A stretch of DNA of 64,000 nucleotides from Phyto melanocephala (Eukaryota; Arthropoda; Insecta; Diptera; Rhinophoridae), in the NCBI GenBank assembly GCA_941918925.1, contig OW799236.1:85400213-85464212 (forward strand), given 5' to 3'. Each line of letters starts with the position of its first letter. The first letter of the stretch is position 1. Under the pieces are notes generated by a model. It was not told the DNA's origin. It made no database searches and worked only from the letters and a program-made list of their open reading frames with translations. Below, one piece after another: positions 22,890-34,573 of this stretch. A program made the position numbers and the translations under genes.

Positions 22890-23632
22890 TTTATACCCTT
22901 CACCTGTGGTGCACAAGGGTATATATAGCTTTGTCATTCCGTTTGTAATTTCTACAATTTTCATTTCCGACCCCATAAAGTATATATTTTCTGAAAGCTT
23001 ATGAATAGAGGAGTCGATTAAGCCCTGACCGTCTGTCCGTCTGCCCGTCTGTCCGTCTGCCCGTCTGTCCGTGTGTTGGTTGAAATCAACTTTTAGAAGC
23101 AACTATATGTTCCTCAGATCTGTATATGGTATCAATCTCTTGGAAATATCCAGGAATGAATCGCTATTGAAATTCAGCACAATCGCCCCATAACTTTCTG
23201 AGATATGAGCAAAAAACCACGACCACCTCGTTTTTTTTCACAATTACAACAACAACATACATACATAGATACATGTAAAAAACATACCAAACAAAAAAAA
23301 AATTAAAAAAAAAAAAAAAATATTAAAAATAATAAAAAAATAATAAAAAAAAAACTAAAAAAAAAAATTTAAAAAAATTTAAAAAAAAATTTTTTAAAAA
23401 GTTTAAAAAAAATATAAAAAAAAATAATAAAATATAAATAATATATTAAATAAAATAGAATAAAATTTTTTTGGCTCAGCTGGGATTCGATGCCACATTT
23501 ATCCTAACGTGTACGTATGTACGTATTTCATATGGGATGAATGGTGACACAAACTACTGTTATTGCATGACTACACGTTGTGAAGGGTATATAAGATTCG
23601 GCACGGCCGAATATAGCACTTTTACTTGTTTA
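22890..23632 (+). mobile_element. Hairpin-ended repeat family copy nested in the piggyBac-like element
   Basis: It begins TATACCCTTCACCTGTGG, contains GTCGATTAAGCCCTGACC followed by a GTCTGTCCGTCTGCCC microsatellite, then an A/T-only tract. It ends AAGGGTATATAAG-ATTCGGCACGGCCGAATATAGCACTTTTACTTGT. It is the best-preserved short copy and splits the piggyBac element, so it inserted later. Confidence 0.75.
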
Positions 23633-23776
23633 TTTTAGTTTTCTAAGAGCAAGAATTTCTTTCTATAAAAGAAATAAAAAAAAGTCTGCTATTTACTTTT
23701 ACAAAGTTATCCTATTATAAATACAACTGTACTCAATTGAGTACAGCGGCTGAATCCATATAAAAACTGTTAAGAG

Positions 23777-24415
23777 TTGAAAGAAAATTTCTTGAGAAAA
23801 GGTGGACCGACTCAGCATCACACGAAGTATTTTTTGATTTTGATCTTCTTTGCTAGTTACAATCTCTTGGTGGATCTTAAAAAAAAAAGTATTTCGTGCG
23901 ACTGGAAAAAACCGAACAAGTGCGAAACAAATAAAGAAAGAAATCGAGCCTCATGTGACTATATCGGTGTAACAATCAAAATGAAATTCTTCTAGTAAAA
24001 TGGAAAGACAATAGCGTATGTACTATGGCAACAAATTATGACACAATTGAGCCATTGGGAGTAGATTAACTGGATCAATCTATTTCTCTCTAGAGAATTG
24101 CCATTTGCGGAAAGAAATGGTGGTGACCATTATTTAGGTACATAGTTGATATGGCCATTGCAAACGCTTGGTGGTTATATGTAATAAGTCATACCGATGG
24201 CATCGATCTACTGCTATTCCGACGTTCCATTGCAAGGTTTTATTTACGTCAAAACACGCAAAATAAAGCTCGACTTCCATTTTCATTGGTGTTAGGATTA
24301 CCCCATATAAGTAGGTCACTACCCTCAAAAGTTAGAAAAACAATTAAGATGTGGTTTGTATCATGCAAGAGTCCGCTTGCAATGCAAAAAATGCTTAAAA
24401 ACATTATGCATTGAA
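23777..24415 (+). pseudogene. piggyBac transposase, C-terminal relic
   Basis: A plus frame gives FFASYNLLVDLKKKSISC near 23845. Other frames give NYDTIEPLG near 24035, WINLFLSREICHLRKE-like sequence, and then MAIANAWWLYVISH near 24151 with LLFRRSIARFYLR. FxSYxLLxxLKxK, NYDTIEP and DMAxxNAWxLY-FRRxxA are hallmark blocks of piggyBac (DDD) transposases. At least three frameshifts separate them. Confidence 0.8.
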
Positions 24416-24598
24416 AAAAAATGTTTTGAGAATTTTTACCTGTAACCCGCCGCTGTACTCAGTTGAGTACACCCCTCCTACTCCGCCAATATATAATTTT
24501 TTTCACTCTTTTATGTTAATTTTGTAAACATTGAATGAAAAAACATACTTTTTGGTTAATTACCGCCTCTGGTTTTATTTTGGCGGTTAATGGGTTAA

Positions 24599-24954
24599 GA
24601 AAGAAACTGACGTTAAAAGAAAGCATAAGATTGCATCATCAGCACTCTTTCACCGTTATACACTTATTAGATTTAAAACTTCTAGTTGTGTTACAATTTA
24701 ATGAAATTAGAATCTAGTATTAGCATACCGATGAACGAGTGATGATGATAAAATCGTAGTTGGTTTTCACTCGGCTAATATCGGAATAATGTTTCAGTAT
24801 TCTTAAATGTTTTAGGAAGTACTATAATTTGTAAAAAAAAGAACTAAAACAGGAATAATTGATTTACAATAAAGTTACGTTCCTCTAGCAACTCACATGA
24901 AGAGGACATTGCAAAGAATAGTAAGAAGTCCTTTAAAACGAGCCTAAGTTGTTA
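24599..24954. other. No gene recognised
   Basis: Short spacer between the piggyBac-like element and the next mariner element; nothing assignable. Confidence 0.5.
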
Positions 24955-25149
24955 TAAAGGGTTCTCCAACTAAAATGCACGATGTTAATTGTAATTAAAA
25001 CAAAAAGTTTTCATGGTAAGAATTATCTTTGAAACAAAATATCGGCTAAATGCTTGTCACGGCTTCGGTTGCATACTTTTATCCGATGATTCATATTTTG
25101 ATTAACACTGGGATATAATTGAGGTTCAATGTCATTAATATGACGAATT

Positions 25150-26410
25150 ATCTCTTGCTTTAGCTCTTAAATTGTTCTTGGCTTAATGGCGTACACTTTT
25201 TCTTTTAAATATTCCCAAAGTAAAAAAGTAAAACGGTATCGAATCGCATGATCGTGACGGCCAATTAACATCGCCACGACGTAAAATAACACGGCCATTG
25301 AATTTCTCCGCTCAAAAGAACCATGTTTCGTTGGCCGCATGTCAAGTGGCACCATCCACATATTGCCCAGGTTCATATCCTCAATTTCTGGCCACAAGTA
25401 GTCCGTTGTCATCTCGCTATAGCTTGGGCGACTTTATTTCCGAAAAGGTACAACCCGATGACGCCGATAGCCCATAAACTGCACCAGCAACTTTTTGAGA
25501 ATGCATCAGCTTTTCAACAATCACTTGTGGACCCTCATTTACCCAAATGCGTTAATTCTGCTTGTTAACAAATCCACTGAGCTGAAATTGTGCTTCGCAG
25601 CTGAAGAGGATTTTCTTTGTCAAATCACCATTCATTACTTCTGTCTGTTCAACCGACCATTGATTGTTCAACGTATTGAGGACGCTTGAAATGGTCAGTA
25701 GGCTTCAGCTCTAGAGTCAATTGAACATTGTTAGCGTGTAAATTTAAATTTTTATTCAAAATTCGCATCAGTGATGTTCGTGAAATGTTCAGTTGTTGAG
25801 CACCACGACGACGAGTCGAGGTTGACAGTTCTTCTGCCCCACTATCACTAAAATAGCAATGTTATTCGCAGAACGAACTAAGCAAAAGAGATCGGCTTTG
25901 ACTCGTTCTATCAATATTCATAGTGAGTAATAAAATTTAAGTATAAGTGCGTATAAATCATTGAAATTTAACTGAGCTGACGTACGCATACCCACAACAA
26001 CGTTGATTTATAAGTACAACTCACAATGAACATGAGTGCTGCGTCGTACTTATACTTATACCGTTCCATATGATTCGCAAAACTACCGACGTTATCACTA
26101 TTTAATTTTTAAATAAATGTAACTGATTATGGTCTTTAGGCTAAATTCCGTGTCAATAGCAATCAACTGAGTCATCAGTAGTGCTGAATATGAGTACTAA
26201 AAGTATCTTTAATTTAAAAGTGAGTATAAGTAGTGAAGACTTTTCAATAAGTATGAATGCGTATAAATCAACGAAATAATGAACGAACGCCCATTTTCGT
26301 AAAAGGCTTTAACAATCTTAACGCGCTGCTCAATTGTGTACCTCTTCTTGGTTGAATTTGTCAAAAACTGAAACGAAGAGAGTTGTGAGTTGTGACTCAC
26401 AAGTAACATC
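25150..26410 (-). pseudogene. Mariner-family transposase pseudogene, split by an insertion
   Basis: On the minus strand the N-terminus reads KKRYTIEQRVKIVKAFYENG (26290-26410). After the foreign segment come STSTRRRGAQQLNISRTSLM near 25800, NNVQLTLELKPTDHFKR, and then YLWPEIEDMNLGNMW near 25380 and YLKEKVYAIKPRTI ending near 25167. The central catalytic EDMDLGNMWFQQDG and CDLTPLDFFLWG blocks are frameshifted or damaged. Non-functional. Confidence 0.75.
25855..26285. other. Foreign segment splitting the mariner transposase
   Basis: This segment, about 430 bp, separates N-terminal and central mariner coding and has no transposase resemblance. It holds GCGTATAAATCA near both ends (about 25950 and 26255) and GAACGAAC near both ends (about 25873 and 26283), which may be its terminal or target repeats. 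Class unknown. Confidence 0.4.
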
Positions 26411-26436
26411 GTGCATAATGGTTGGAACACCCTTTA

Positions 26437-27602
26437 CTTTTAAGAGATAACACGTACAAAACGAAACCGCTAATTTAAGTTTTTTTAACTTCTTAATTTT
26501 TTTTTTCATTTCCGATAATTTTAAAAACTGAATTAAAAATTGTTTGTCTAAAGTCATAGTACACAAAATTTTTATTCGTCTACAGTAATCCGCATCTTGG
26601 TACCTGTTTTAAAGCAAATGTTAAAGTACCTGCAAATTAAAAACATGCAGTACTTTGAAGTGTAGTTTATATGTATATTCACGTTAAGCGCGCACTCTGA
26701 CATCAACCTCTGATAAAGGCTATCAAAAATAATTAATTAAATTTTTTTTTGTATTTTCTTTCTCTCCTGAAATTTTTGAAAATTCTAAATTAGTTGTTTC
26801 GCCAAGTTGCTGTATTAATTTAAACATTTATGAGATGCGTCAAAAAAGAAGATTAATACGATGTTTTTAGCTTTTAACATATTACGGAAGTTAGGAACAT
26901 TCAAAGAGACTAAATTAAAAACTTTTCCAACACCACTGGACAAGAGACAAACCGATTAATATCAATACTTAAATACCCCCAATTAAGTGTGTAAAATAGT
27001 TAATTTTGCTGTTTGCTTTTTAACCGACTAATTAAAAGCAATTACGGTTCTAAGAATAAAGAAGAGATACCAGGGAGACGACGACAACCTTAACTCTACT
27101 ACGTTTCGTTCAAAAAAAACATCAGCATTAAAAAAGCATTACAATAACAAAGAAAAGAAATAAAAAAGGTGGCAACATGCTGCTTTTAGTTGATACTTTT
27201 GTACATGTGATTTAAAAAGTATGATCGTTGTACAACAAGCAACAATTAACAACATATTTAAGTTTTATTTAGTTTTTTTTGTTTTTTTATACATTAAACT
27301 AAATATTTATCCTACATCACAGCGCCAAACTTAAATAATAAGAAAGAAAAAAAGATATAACTTATTTGTAAAACTTAAAATAGAAATTAGTTTCTTTCTT
27401 TTCTTTTTTTTTTTTTTTGTTCTTAGCCAGCCACCCACTTTGTGCATCATACAAGTTGTAAATTCCCGTTCAATACTTTATGATGTCAATGATGTCATTT
27501 AAGTTGTTTGGGCAAATTTAATATCGTATTTAACTTGTAACGTTATATTGAATGAAAAAAATGTAAAAAGTGAGAAAAAAAATAAATAAAAGTAACGTTA
27601 AA
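26437..27602. other. AT-rich DNA without a recognised gene
   Basis: Nothing beyond poly-A/T tracts and minor simple repeats. Confidence 0.5.
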
Positions 27603-27661
27603 AACAAGTAAAAGAGGTTTATTCGGCCGTGCCGATTCTGAAAATACCTTTTACTAACATG
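27603..27661 (-). repeat. Terminal fragment of the hairpin-ended repeat family
   Basis: AACAAGTAAAAG-GTTTATTCGGCCGTGCCGATTC is the hairpin end of the family. The rest is cut off by the mariner insertion that begins at 27664. Confidence 0.65.
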
Positions 27662-27663
27662 TA

Positions 27664-28640
27664 CAGGGTTTTTCAATAAGAGCCCTACAAAAGTTTTTTT
27701 AAATAAAACTAAAACGGTTTTGGATATCAATGAAATTCTTTATTCCTGTGAAAGTACGTTCGATGCCATTATGTATGGAAGTCGATTTCTTTTGCATGAC
27801 CACCACGGGCACGCTTGCAGGAGTCCAGACGCAGAACCCAATTTTCGACGGTTTTCTAGCATAAATCGGGCGATACTGCTGCAATTTCACGTTCGATATT
27901 TGTACGAAGTTCATCAATCGTCGCTGGCTTGTTGGCATAGACCATAGACTTGACGTAGCCCCAAGGCGTCAAATCGCACGACCAAGGCGGCCAATCGACT
28001 GGACCATTTCGTGAAATAACACGTTCTCCAAACTTGGTTTCCAATAAATTGATTGTGACATTCGTTGTGTGGCTTGTGGCGCCGTCCTGTTGGAAACACA
28101 TGTCCTCCAAGTCCATATCATCCAATTGGGGCCAAAAATATTCTGTTAATTTTTTCGGGATGCAATGATGACTTATGGAGTACGTGTGGATTGCTGTCTG
28201 ACCAATAACGCATATTTGGCTTATTAACAAAGCCATTCAGTCAGAAATGAGCCTCACCGCTGAAGATGATTTTTCGATGAAAATCCGAACCATTTTCAAG
28301 TTGTTGCTCAGACCAATTCACGAACATAAGTGAATCAAGCGGCTTTCTTCTTGCATCAATTAGATCTTGCAAGGATGTAGGCCAAGATTTTTTCGCAAAA
28401 TTCGCCACAATGACGTCACAAAGATGCCCAACGCTTGAGAACGACGTGTGACAGACACATTTGGGCTTTCTTTAACTGAAGCCTCAGCGGCAGCAATATT
28501 CTCGACACTACGGGCACTTCTTTGTCTCACTGGCAAGGCAACATCTTGTACTGTGCCTGTGGATTCAAATACGCTCAATTGTTGATCTGGTAGGACGATT
28601 ATGATGACCATAAATTGAACGTAGCACTCTTAACGTTGAG
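27664..28640 (-). pseudogene. Mariner-family element and transposase (minus strand), 5' end lost
   Basis: The left end CAGGGTTTTTCAATAAGAGC abuts TA at 27662-27663. The minus strand reads GTVQDVALPVRQRSARSVEN and VTRRSQALGIFVTSLWRILR near 28400-28560, then KIIFSGEAHF (a Gly replaces the catalytic Asp of FSDEAHF). Next come MDLEDMCFQQDGATSHTTN near 28090 and WPPWSCDLTPWGYVKS near 27960. The frame is broken by stops, about 60 N-terminal residues and the right terminal repeat are absent, and the 5' side ends against a Tc1 relic in the opposite direction. Confidence 0.8.
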
Positions 28641-28689
28641 GCCACTGACTGCGAATTTCGGAAGTATATTTTAATAATTTCGACTCGTT

Positions 28690-29550
28690 GTTGGCTCGTA
28701 TATCTTGACGGAGCTCAAAAAAACATTAGATATGCCGGCAAACGTAGAAACTATACGCTGCAGACTTCGAGACAATAGCCTCAATGTCTGTAGTAGTCGA
28801 AAAGTGCCGCTCCTTTCCTCTAAGCATGTTACTTTTGCTAAAGCACATCTAAATAGGCCAAAGGAAAAGTGGAGAAATGTGCTATGGACTGACACATCCA
28901 AAATCGTTCTTTTTGGTGGAGAGGGTCCAGATGTTTTGTCCGTAGGCCACCTAACAGCGAATACAAGCCACAATTCACCTCAAAAACTATCAAATATGAA
29001 GGTCATAGTATTATGGTATGAGGTTGCTTCTCGTATCAAGGTGTGGGTCCTATTTATTGGATCAAAACCGTTATGGATTTATCGGTTTATGTAAAAATCC
29101 TTTATAAAATTATGCTGTCGCATAGTCTTTCAGCAAGACAATGACCCTAAACACACCAGCAAAATGGCAAAAAAAAGAAAAAATGGTTCAACGATAACTC
29201 TATGAATGTAATGGAGTGGCCTACACAGTCCCCAGATTTGAAGCCTATCGAAAATCTGTGGACGGACATAAATAAGGGTGTATCTACAATAAAACCAAAA
29301 AGCGTTGAAAGGCTCTGGGAGGCTGTGCAGAAAATTTGGAGTTCCATCAAAGTTGAAAAATGCCAGCATTTAGTGGATTCCATGGGAAGGAGTTGTGCCG
29401 CGGTAATAGCAAACAAAAACCACGCGACAAAGTATTGAAATCATACGATCAATTTATCTACAAGTTATCTGAGTGAAATTTTTGATTTATTTTAAGAAAG
29501 ACCACTAATTTCTGTTAAAAATGAACTGAAGTGCTATTATTTTGACTGTG
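28690..29550 (+). pseudogene. Tc1-like element and transposase (DD34E type), 5' end lost
   Basis: The plus frame 28705-29094 reads HVTFAKAHLNRPKEKWRNVL then WTDTSKIVLFGG (the usual Glu after Asp is Thr). After a frameshift, QQDNDPKHTSK is followed by NVMEWPTQSPDLKPIENLW (29215-29275), giving the second Asp and the final Glu of the triad; the stop is at 29438. The right terminal repeat, inward CAGTCAAAATAATAGCACTT, ends near 29550. The left end and DNA-binding half are missing. Confidence 0.85.
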
Positions 29551-30437
29551 TAGTTTTTAAGTTTTTTGTTGATATTAAATTTCGTATTACAAACGGTTGA
29601 AAAAACTCAAATAATTTTAACATCAAAGAATTTATTATTCTGTTTTGAGTTAAGTTGAATCGGCCCAACAGTTCAACAGATGTAAACGGAGTCAGTATAA
29701 ATTTGTGCGTAGTACTATTATATTGGTATGGTGGTATAAAAGTACTACACAAAATTAGTTGCTGGTATTGAAAATTCGTCACAGCCAAATAGGGCTGGGG
29801 GTGTTATATGTACGACTTTCCACACTTCAATGGTAGTTCTTAAGTATGTGTATGTGTAAAAGATGGTAATTTTTCATGTTGTTAGATTAAAGTATATCTC
29901 AATATCTATATTAATTAAAAAGTAATATTCCAATTTGCTTATAACATTTTATTTTTGCAATTTAAGTGTAACATCTTTTTTCTTTTTTTTTTTTTTTTTT
30001 GTTTTTGTTTAATTTTAAACATAAGTAATTTGGGCCTCTTGTTTTCTAAGCCTCATATGTACTCGTACAATACACAGAGAAGTATGTAAGTATGTGTTTG
30101 TATACATATATGGATTTTAGCTAATGTATAATATTTTACAGGTTATGTGTTATTAGAAAAAAAAATCAATGTTATTGATAAAATTGTCTTATCAAGCATT
30201 AAAACTTTTTAATGACAAACGAAATATGTAACTATAGGTACAAACAGTGGCGCACAGTTATAACGAAACATATTGAATTTTAAAATTTCTACTTTAATAG
30301 CGAAAATAACTACATACTCATATTTTATCAACAATGTTTTTTTTTTTTTTAATTTTAAGAATTTATTGAATTGATACACTTCTATTATAAACAACAACAA
30401 AATTCGCCAATATTTAATGTGTGTGAAGTTAAATATG
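29551..30437. other. AT-rich DNA without a recognised gene
   Basis: Contains an 18-bp poly-T tract near 29985; no frame or repeat recognised. Confidence 0.5.
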
Positions 30438-30503
30438 CCGAGTTAAATATGTTTTGACGTAAGAACATATTTAACTTAGAAGTTAAATATGTTATGACGT
30501 AAC
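30438..30503. repeat. Short palindromic repeat cluster
   Basis: AGTTAAATATGTT (30441) and its complement AACATATTTAACT (ending 30476) surround TTGACGTAAG, and a third AGTTAAATATGTTATGACGTAAC follows. It could form a 13-bp stem. Confidence 0.6.
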
Positions 30504-32099
30504 GACATAGATGATAAATGCCGAAAATACTGAGCAAATTTAAAATAATTCATGCATTGTTACAATTTTATATTTAAAAAGTTTGATTTACATTTCCTTT
30601 AGTTGGCTGGTTGGTCGGCAAACATGTTAAGTAATATTCAGTCGAAATGTGTAGCATACTTTAATGCGGAGTAATTTTTCTACATATTACTTAACATTAC
30701 GTTTTGTTTAAATGTAACGGCATTCTGGTTATTAGAAAGTTGCAGATCAATACTAACATGATCAGTACAACAGTACAGCTTGTTACCCTACGTTGCCACA
30801 GGCATGTATTTACTTGCAAGTAGTGTATACGTATTACTAACGAAAATCAGGAGAAATACCAAAAGAAACACAAAAATTTTTTGAGTGGCTACACAGCACA
30901 GTGCAAGTTCATTTTTAAAATGTCGTCAACAAATAAACTTCAAACAAATTTAAAACAAATGGCGCTGCTTCAATTGGTAATTAAGTGTTGTCAATAGCCA
31001 CTATTGAACGTTACCTTTAGACATGTAACTTTTTAATATAATTGTTTTTTATTAAATGTTGATATTTATATTAAAACTTACATTTTAAATGAATATTTAT
31101 ATTTTTTCTTAATATTCTTCATATACATATATACATATTTATTAAAAAAATTAGCTGAATTATTTACCACAATTGTATGATATATTATTGAGTTAACAAA
31201 AAACTCAGTATTAGACAACACTGTTTTTCGGCCTGTAACTTTACTTGCCGTAACTGTAAAAATTTTACTTGCTTAAAAATTTCTTCGCAAGCTGAGTCGC
31301 AGGTTGCCAAAGTGTAGTTGTGTTAGTAAAAAAGTGTTAGTGTATTGGGTTTGTTTCACTTGCATGTGGCAACGGTAGGTTAAACTTGTTACTCGCGATA
31401 ACGTTAATTTATTTTTACCAAGGCAGATCACGTTTTCGAATATGCCAAATTTTTGAAAGAATTTAGAAATTATACTTTAATAAAAATATGAAAAGCAAGG
31501 ATTAAAAACAAAATAAAATATTTTAATAATTTTTCCTTTTCACTTTTAAAGTTTTTCAAGAATCGTCATCGTCAGTATCATGCTCTGTGCAATTTTATTC
31601 AGAACAGTTATTCCAGTCTTTCACTGTAAAAAAAAAAGTGCCTTTAGATCTTAAGGACAATTTTGCAGAATTCTGGGCATAAAACCGGATATCGCTTTTT
31701 ATTTAGTTAAGGATCCAAACACAAATAGGGTATTATAAAAAATTAGTCAATTGTCCAGTACAATACAATCGGCAGACCTTACTGTTATTGAATAAAATTA
31801 GCTACATAGGTATGTATATTGGACACAAATTACATAAAATTTCAAGCACATTTACATTTTCTGCTAGAGCCATTTAAAACAGAGTGGAAGAATATTTCGC
31901 ATAATATTATCTAAAAACTGGTCGAATCAAAGCCTAACTACCTTACATCTATTTAAAACAATAATGGATATCGCAACAAATTTTAACACCATCAATTTTT
32001 AAATTAATTCTAATGTTTAAACTAATTTTTAATGCCTACAGAATAAAATAAGCCGTAAGTCGCTATAGGGAAGCAATCATAGTACTTTCACTTTTTTAA
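30504..32099. other. AT-rich DNA without a recognised gene
   Basis: A few more balanced patches (30740-30900, 31300-31400) have no open frames of note and no repeat partner. Confidence 0.45.
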
Positions 32100-32541
32100 G
32101 GTAGGTAGGTAGGTACTTCTCTTAATTCTGGAGGACAGGTAATAGGCTTTTTCTAGATAGTCTATTTGATTTGTATTTATTTTTAAAGTAGTAGGTACGG
32201 TATTTTTATAGAGCTTGATGATGTTGTCGATGATCGATAAACAATTTCACTAATAAAACATACAGATTTAATCTCTTTTGGTAGTCGTTATGAATTTACC
32301 CTGCTCAACCCTGTAACCGTAGTAAACTATGTAGATTAAAGTAATGTTTGTAGTTATGTATATAGATACTTATGTCTATGTATATGTAGGTACCTACATA
32401 CGTACATACATAGGTAAATTACAAATAAATTAAGTAAAATTATTTTAAATTAATTTTAATACATATTGTATTGTAGACTAACCGATTTGGCCCTTTGGGC
32501 TTGCGGCAATCTTTTTGAAATAAATAAATAAATAAATAAAT
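32100..32541 (+). mobile_element. Possible LINE 3' end with (AAAT)n tail
   Basis: The segment ends TTTGGCCCTTTGGGCTTGCGG-CAATCTTTTTGAAATAAATAAATAAATAAAT. A GC-richer tail block followed by a tetranucleotide repeat is typical of the 3' UTR end of I/LOA/R1-type LINEs. Its left boundary is arbitrary (a GGTAGGTAGGTAGG repeat). No ORF2 remains. Confidence 0.4.
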
Positions 32542-33783
32542 AATCTGACGTCATTCTAATATATGTGTATATACTTACATATGTACATATTGTTTAAAAG
32601 GCAAAAAAAATTAGAAAAAAAAACTATTATTCCCTAAAACTATACTTTAAATTATATTTAAATTTTAAAGAAAAATATTAAATGCAAGCAAAACAACTTA
32701 AATGACATGTAATTGTCAAAAAAAGGTTAACGGTATAATAAGAACGAGGTTGTTTTATTCGGAACACAAAGCAAAAAATATGATTAGAAAACATAAAAAC
32801 AAATAGAGACAAGAAAAATTATTTGAGAGCTTTCAGCAAGAGCGAGAGAATGTGTATATGCGTCAGAGATGGTATATAAAATTTTTAAATTGTACAATAA
32901 CATTTTAAATTCGTTCATCCTTTAATAGATTAATTTAGTCAAACGCAATGATAAACTGATTTCATAAATTTATTTTCGTATGTAATTATACATACCTCGC
33001 AATTCATATCAAGATTGAAAATTACCTACGTATAAAACCTTAATTAAAAAAAAAACTAATATCATACATAGGTTATTATATTTATATTAAAAATTTCCCA
33101 GTAAGCTTATTATTATCTTTTATAGGTGCCTACAATTGGCCTAAAAAAATATATACCAACTTATGCAAGGAATATTCGCATTTAGCAAATATTCGCATTG
33201 GTAGGTATTTCTTAACTTTAAAATAAATAATCGTTACATCACTATAAATTACATTGTTGTACTATTAAAGTGTACACGTTTTATTATAACAAACATAAAC
33301 TGCCGACTTTGTCATTCCTGATGAAAATATATATGTACATATGTATGTATGTTAATACATATGTACATATATGAGTGTAAAAAATAGCCTTTGTTTCTAC
33401 ACAATGTTGCCAGAAAAATTATAGGTTTAAAATAAAAATACCCATAAAGAACATAATATCAAGATATTTAAGTATATGCAACTTTTACCTAATTTTTTTA
33501 AATGCAAACAAAATTTTTTAACTGTTAAATCTTTATAATGTTAAATAACGTTAGAGAACAGAGCTTTAAACTAAAAAGAAAATCTAAAATCTCATATTTA
33601 TTTTGTTAAATATGTAGTGTTCTTCTTTCCATTAAAATTATTTTAATTCTTCTAAAATATAAAAAAGTTTTCTGACAGCTCTTTTATATTTAAAGCAGTT
33701 TTTAAACCAAATTTCTGATTTTTTTTATTTATTTTTTTTTTTTTTTTTTTTGAGAAAAAATATATTTCAAACGCCGTTTTAAA
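32542..33783. other. AT-rich DNA without a recognised gene
   Basis: Only CATA/GTAT simple repeats (for example 33330-33375) and poly-T. Confidence 0.5.
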
Positions 33784-34573
33784 CTTACGGCCATATGTAT
33801 AAAAACTTATAACAGGCTTATAAGTCGTTTTTAGGCATAATTCACTATTGTTGCATTCATAAACCATTAATAGACTTATAAACCTTTTATAAACCATTTA
33901 TAAAATCAAAAATTTTATTGTTTGATTTACCCTTCTTTAAACCAAAAATAAGGCGACATTTCATGCATAATTGGCGTTAAAAAAATTTTGTAAGGAAATT
34001 TTGTAAAAAAATTAAAAAAAAGTAATTGAAATATTAAAATTGATTAGATTAACACATTTCGACATATAGATAAGTGCAATTTATACAAAAGAAAATAATA
34101 AATTCAACATATTTTAAATTAAATTAAATTAAAAAATTTTAATAGTGATGTAAGAAAAACGTAAACAAACTTTTAACCCGAATACTTTTTTTATTGTTAT
34201 TAACAAAATAGGTAAATAATTAATATTTGTATTATAATTTTTGCTCAAAATTTTTCATATACCAAAGTTATATACTTTTGATTTTTTTGATGTTGTTTTT
34301 GTGCTTTAATTTTATAAAAAATGTTACCTTTGCTTGATACCCGGGTAAATCTTATAGTAGTTATAAGCACCACTAACAATAAAATGACAACTAAATATAA
34401 AAAGCGTTACCATACATACTAATAAAATCACTACAAACATTTAATAACTATAAAAGGTTTATTGTACGTTTATAAATACAAATTGTTATTAGTGGTTTAT
34501 AACACAAAAAGCGTTCAATAACTATTGTACACTATAACCATAAAATAACTACTTTTTATGCATATAGCCGTTA
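33784..34573. mobile_element. Non-autonomous element with imperfect TIRs
   Basis: The left end CTTACGGCCATATGTATAAAAA and inward right end TTAACGGCTATATGCATAAAAA agree at about 18 of 22 positions. Subterminal TTATAAxxxxTTATAA-like repeats (CTTATAAACC, TTTATAAACC, GGTTTATAAC) follow on both sides. There is no coding capacity in about 790 bp. The target duplication was not identified. Confidence 0.5.

Larger units (their letters stand above)
22654..24472. repeat. Three-copy subterminal palindrome of the piggyBac-like element
   Basis: The near-perfect palindrome CTGTACTYARTYGAGTACAS occurs at 22654-22673, 23727-23746 and 24453-24472, each beside a GCCGC or GCGGC flank. Subterminal repeats in piggyBac elements serve as transposase binding sites in studied cases; that role here is inferred from position. 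Confidence 0.7.
22640..24594 (+). mobile_element. piggyBac-like DNA transposon, TTAA-flanked, non-functional
   Basis: The element starts CCCATTTGGCGCC and ends (read inward) CCCATTAACCGCC, and both ends abut TTAA (22636-22639 and 24595-24598), the obligatory piggyBac target site. Of 1955 bp about 740 belong to a nested repeat (22890-23632). The remaining interior encodes the last third of a piggyBac transposase. Three copies of a 20-bp palindrome lie near the left end, in the middle and near the right end. Confidence 0.85.
24957..26434 (-). mobile_element. Mariner-like element (minus strand), full span with an inner insertion
   Basis: Inverted ends AAGGGTTCTCCAACTAAAAT (24957) and AAGGGTGTTCCAACCATTAT (inward from 26434) continue with TGCACGATGTTA on both sides, about 32 bp in all. 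TA is present at 24955-24956 and 26435-26436. The minus strand carries a broken transposase. Removing the inner foreign segment leaves about 1.05 kb, close to mariner size. Confidence 0.85.
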
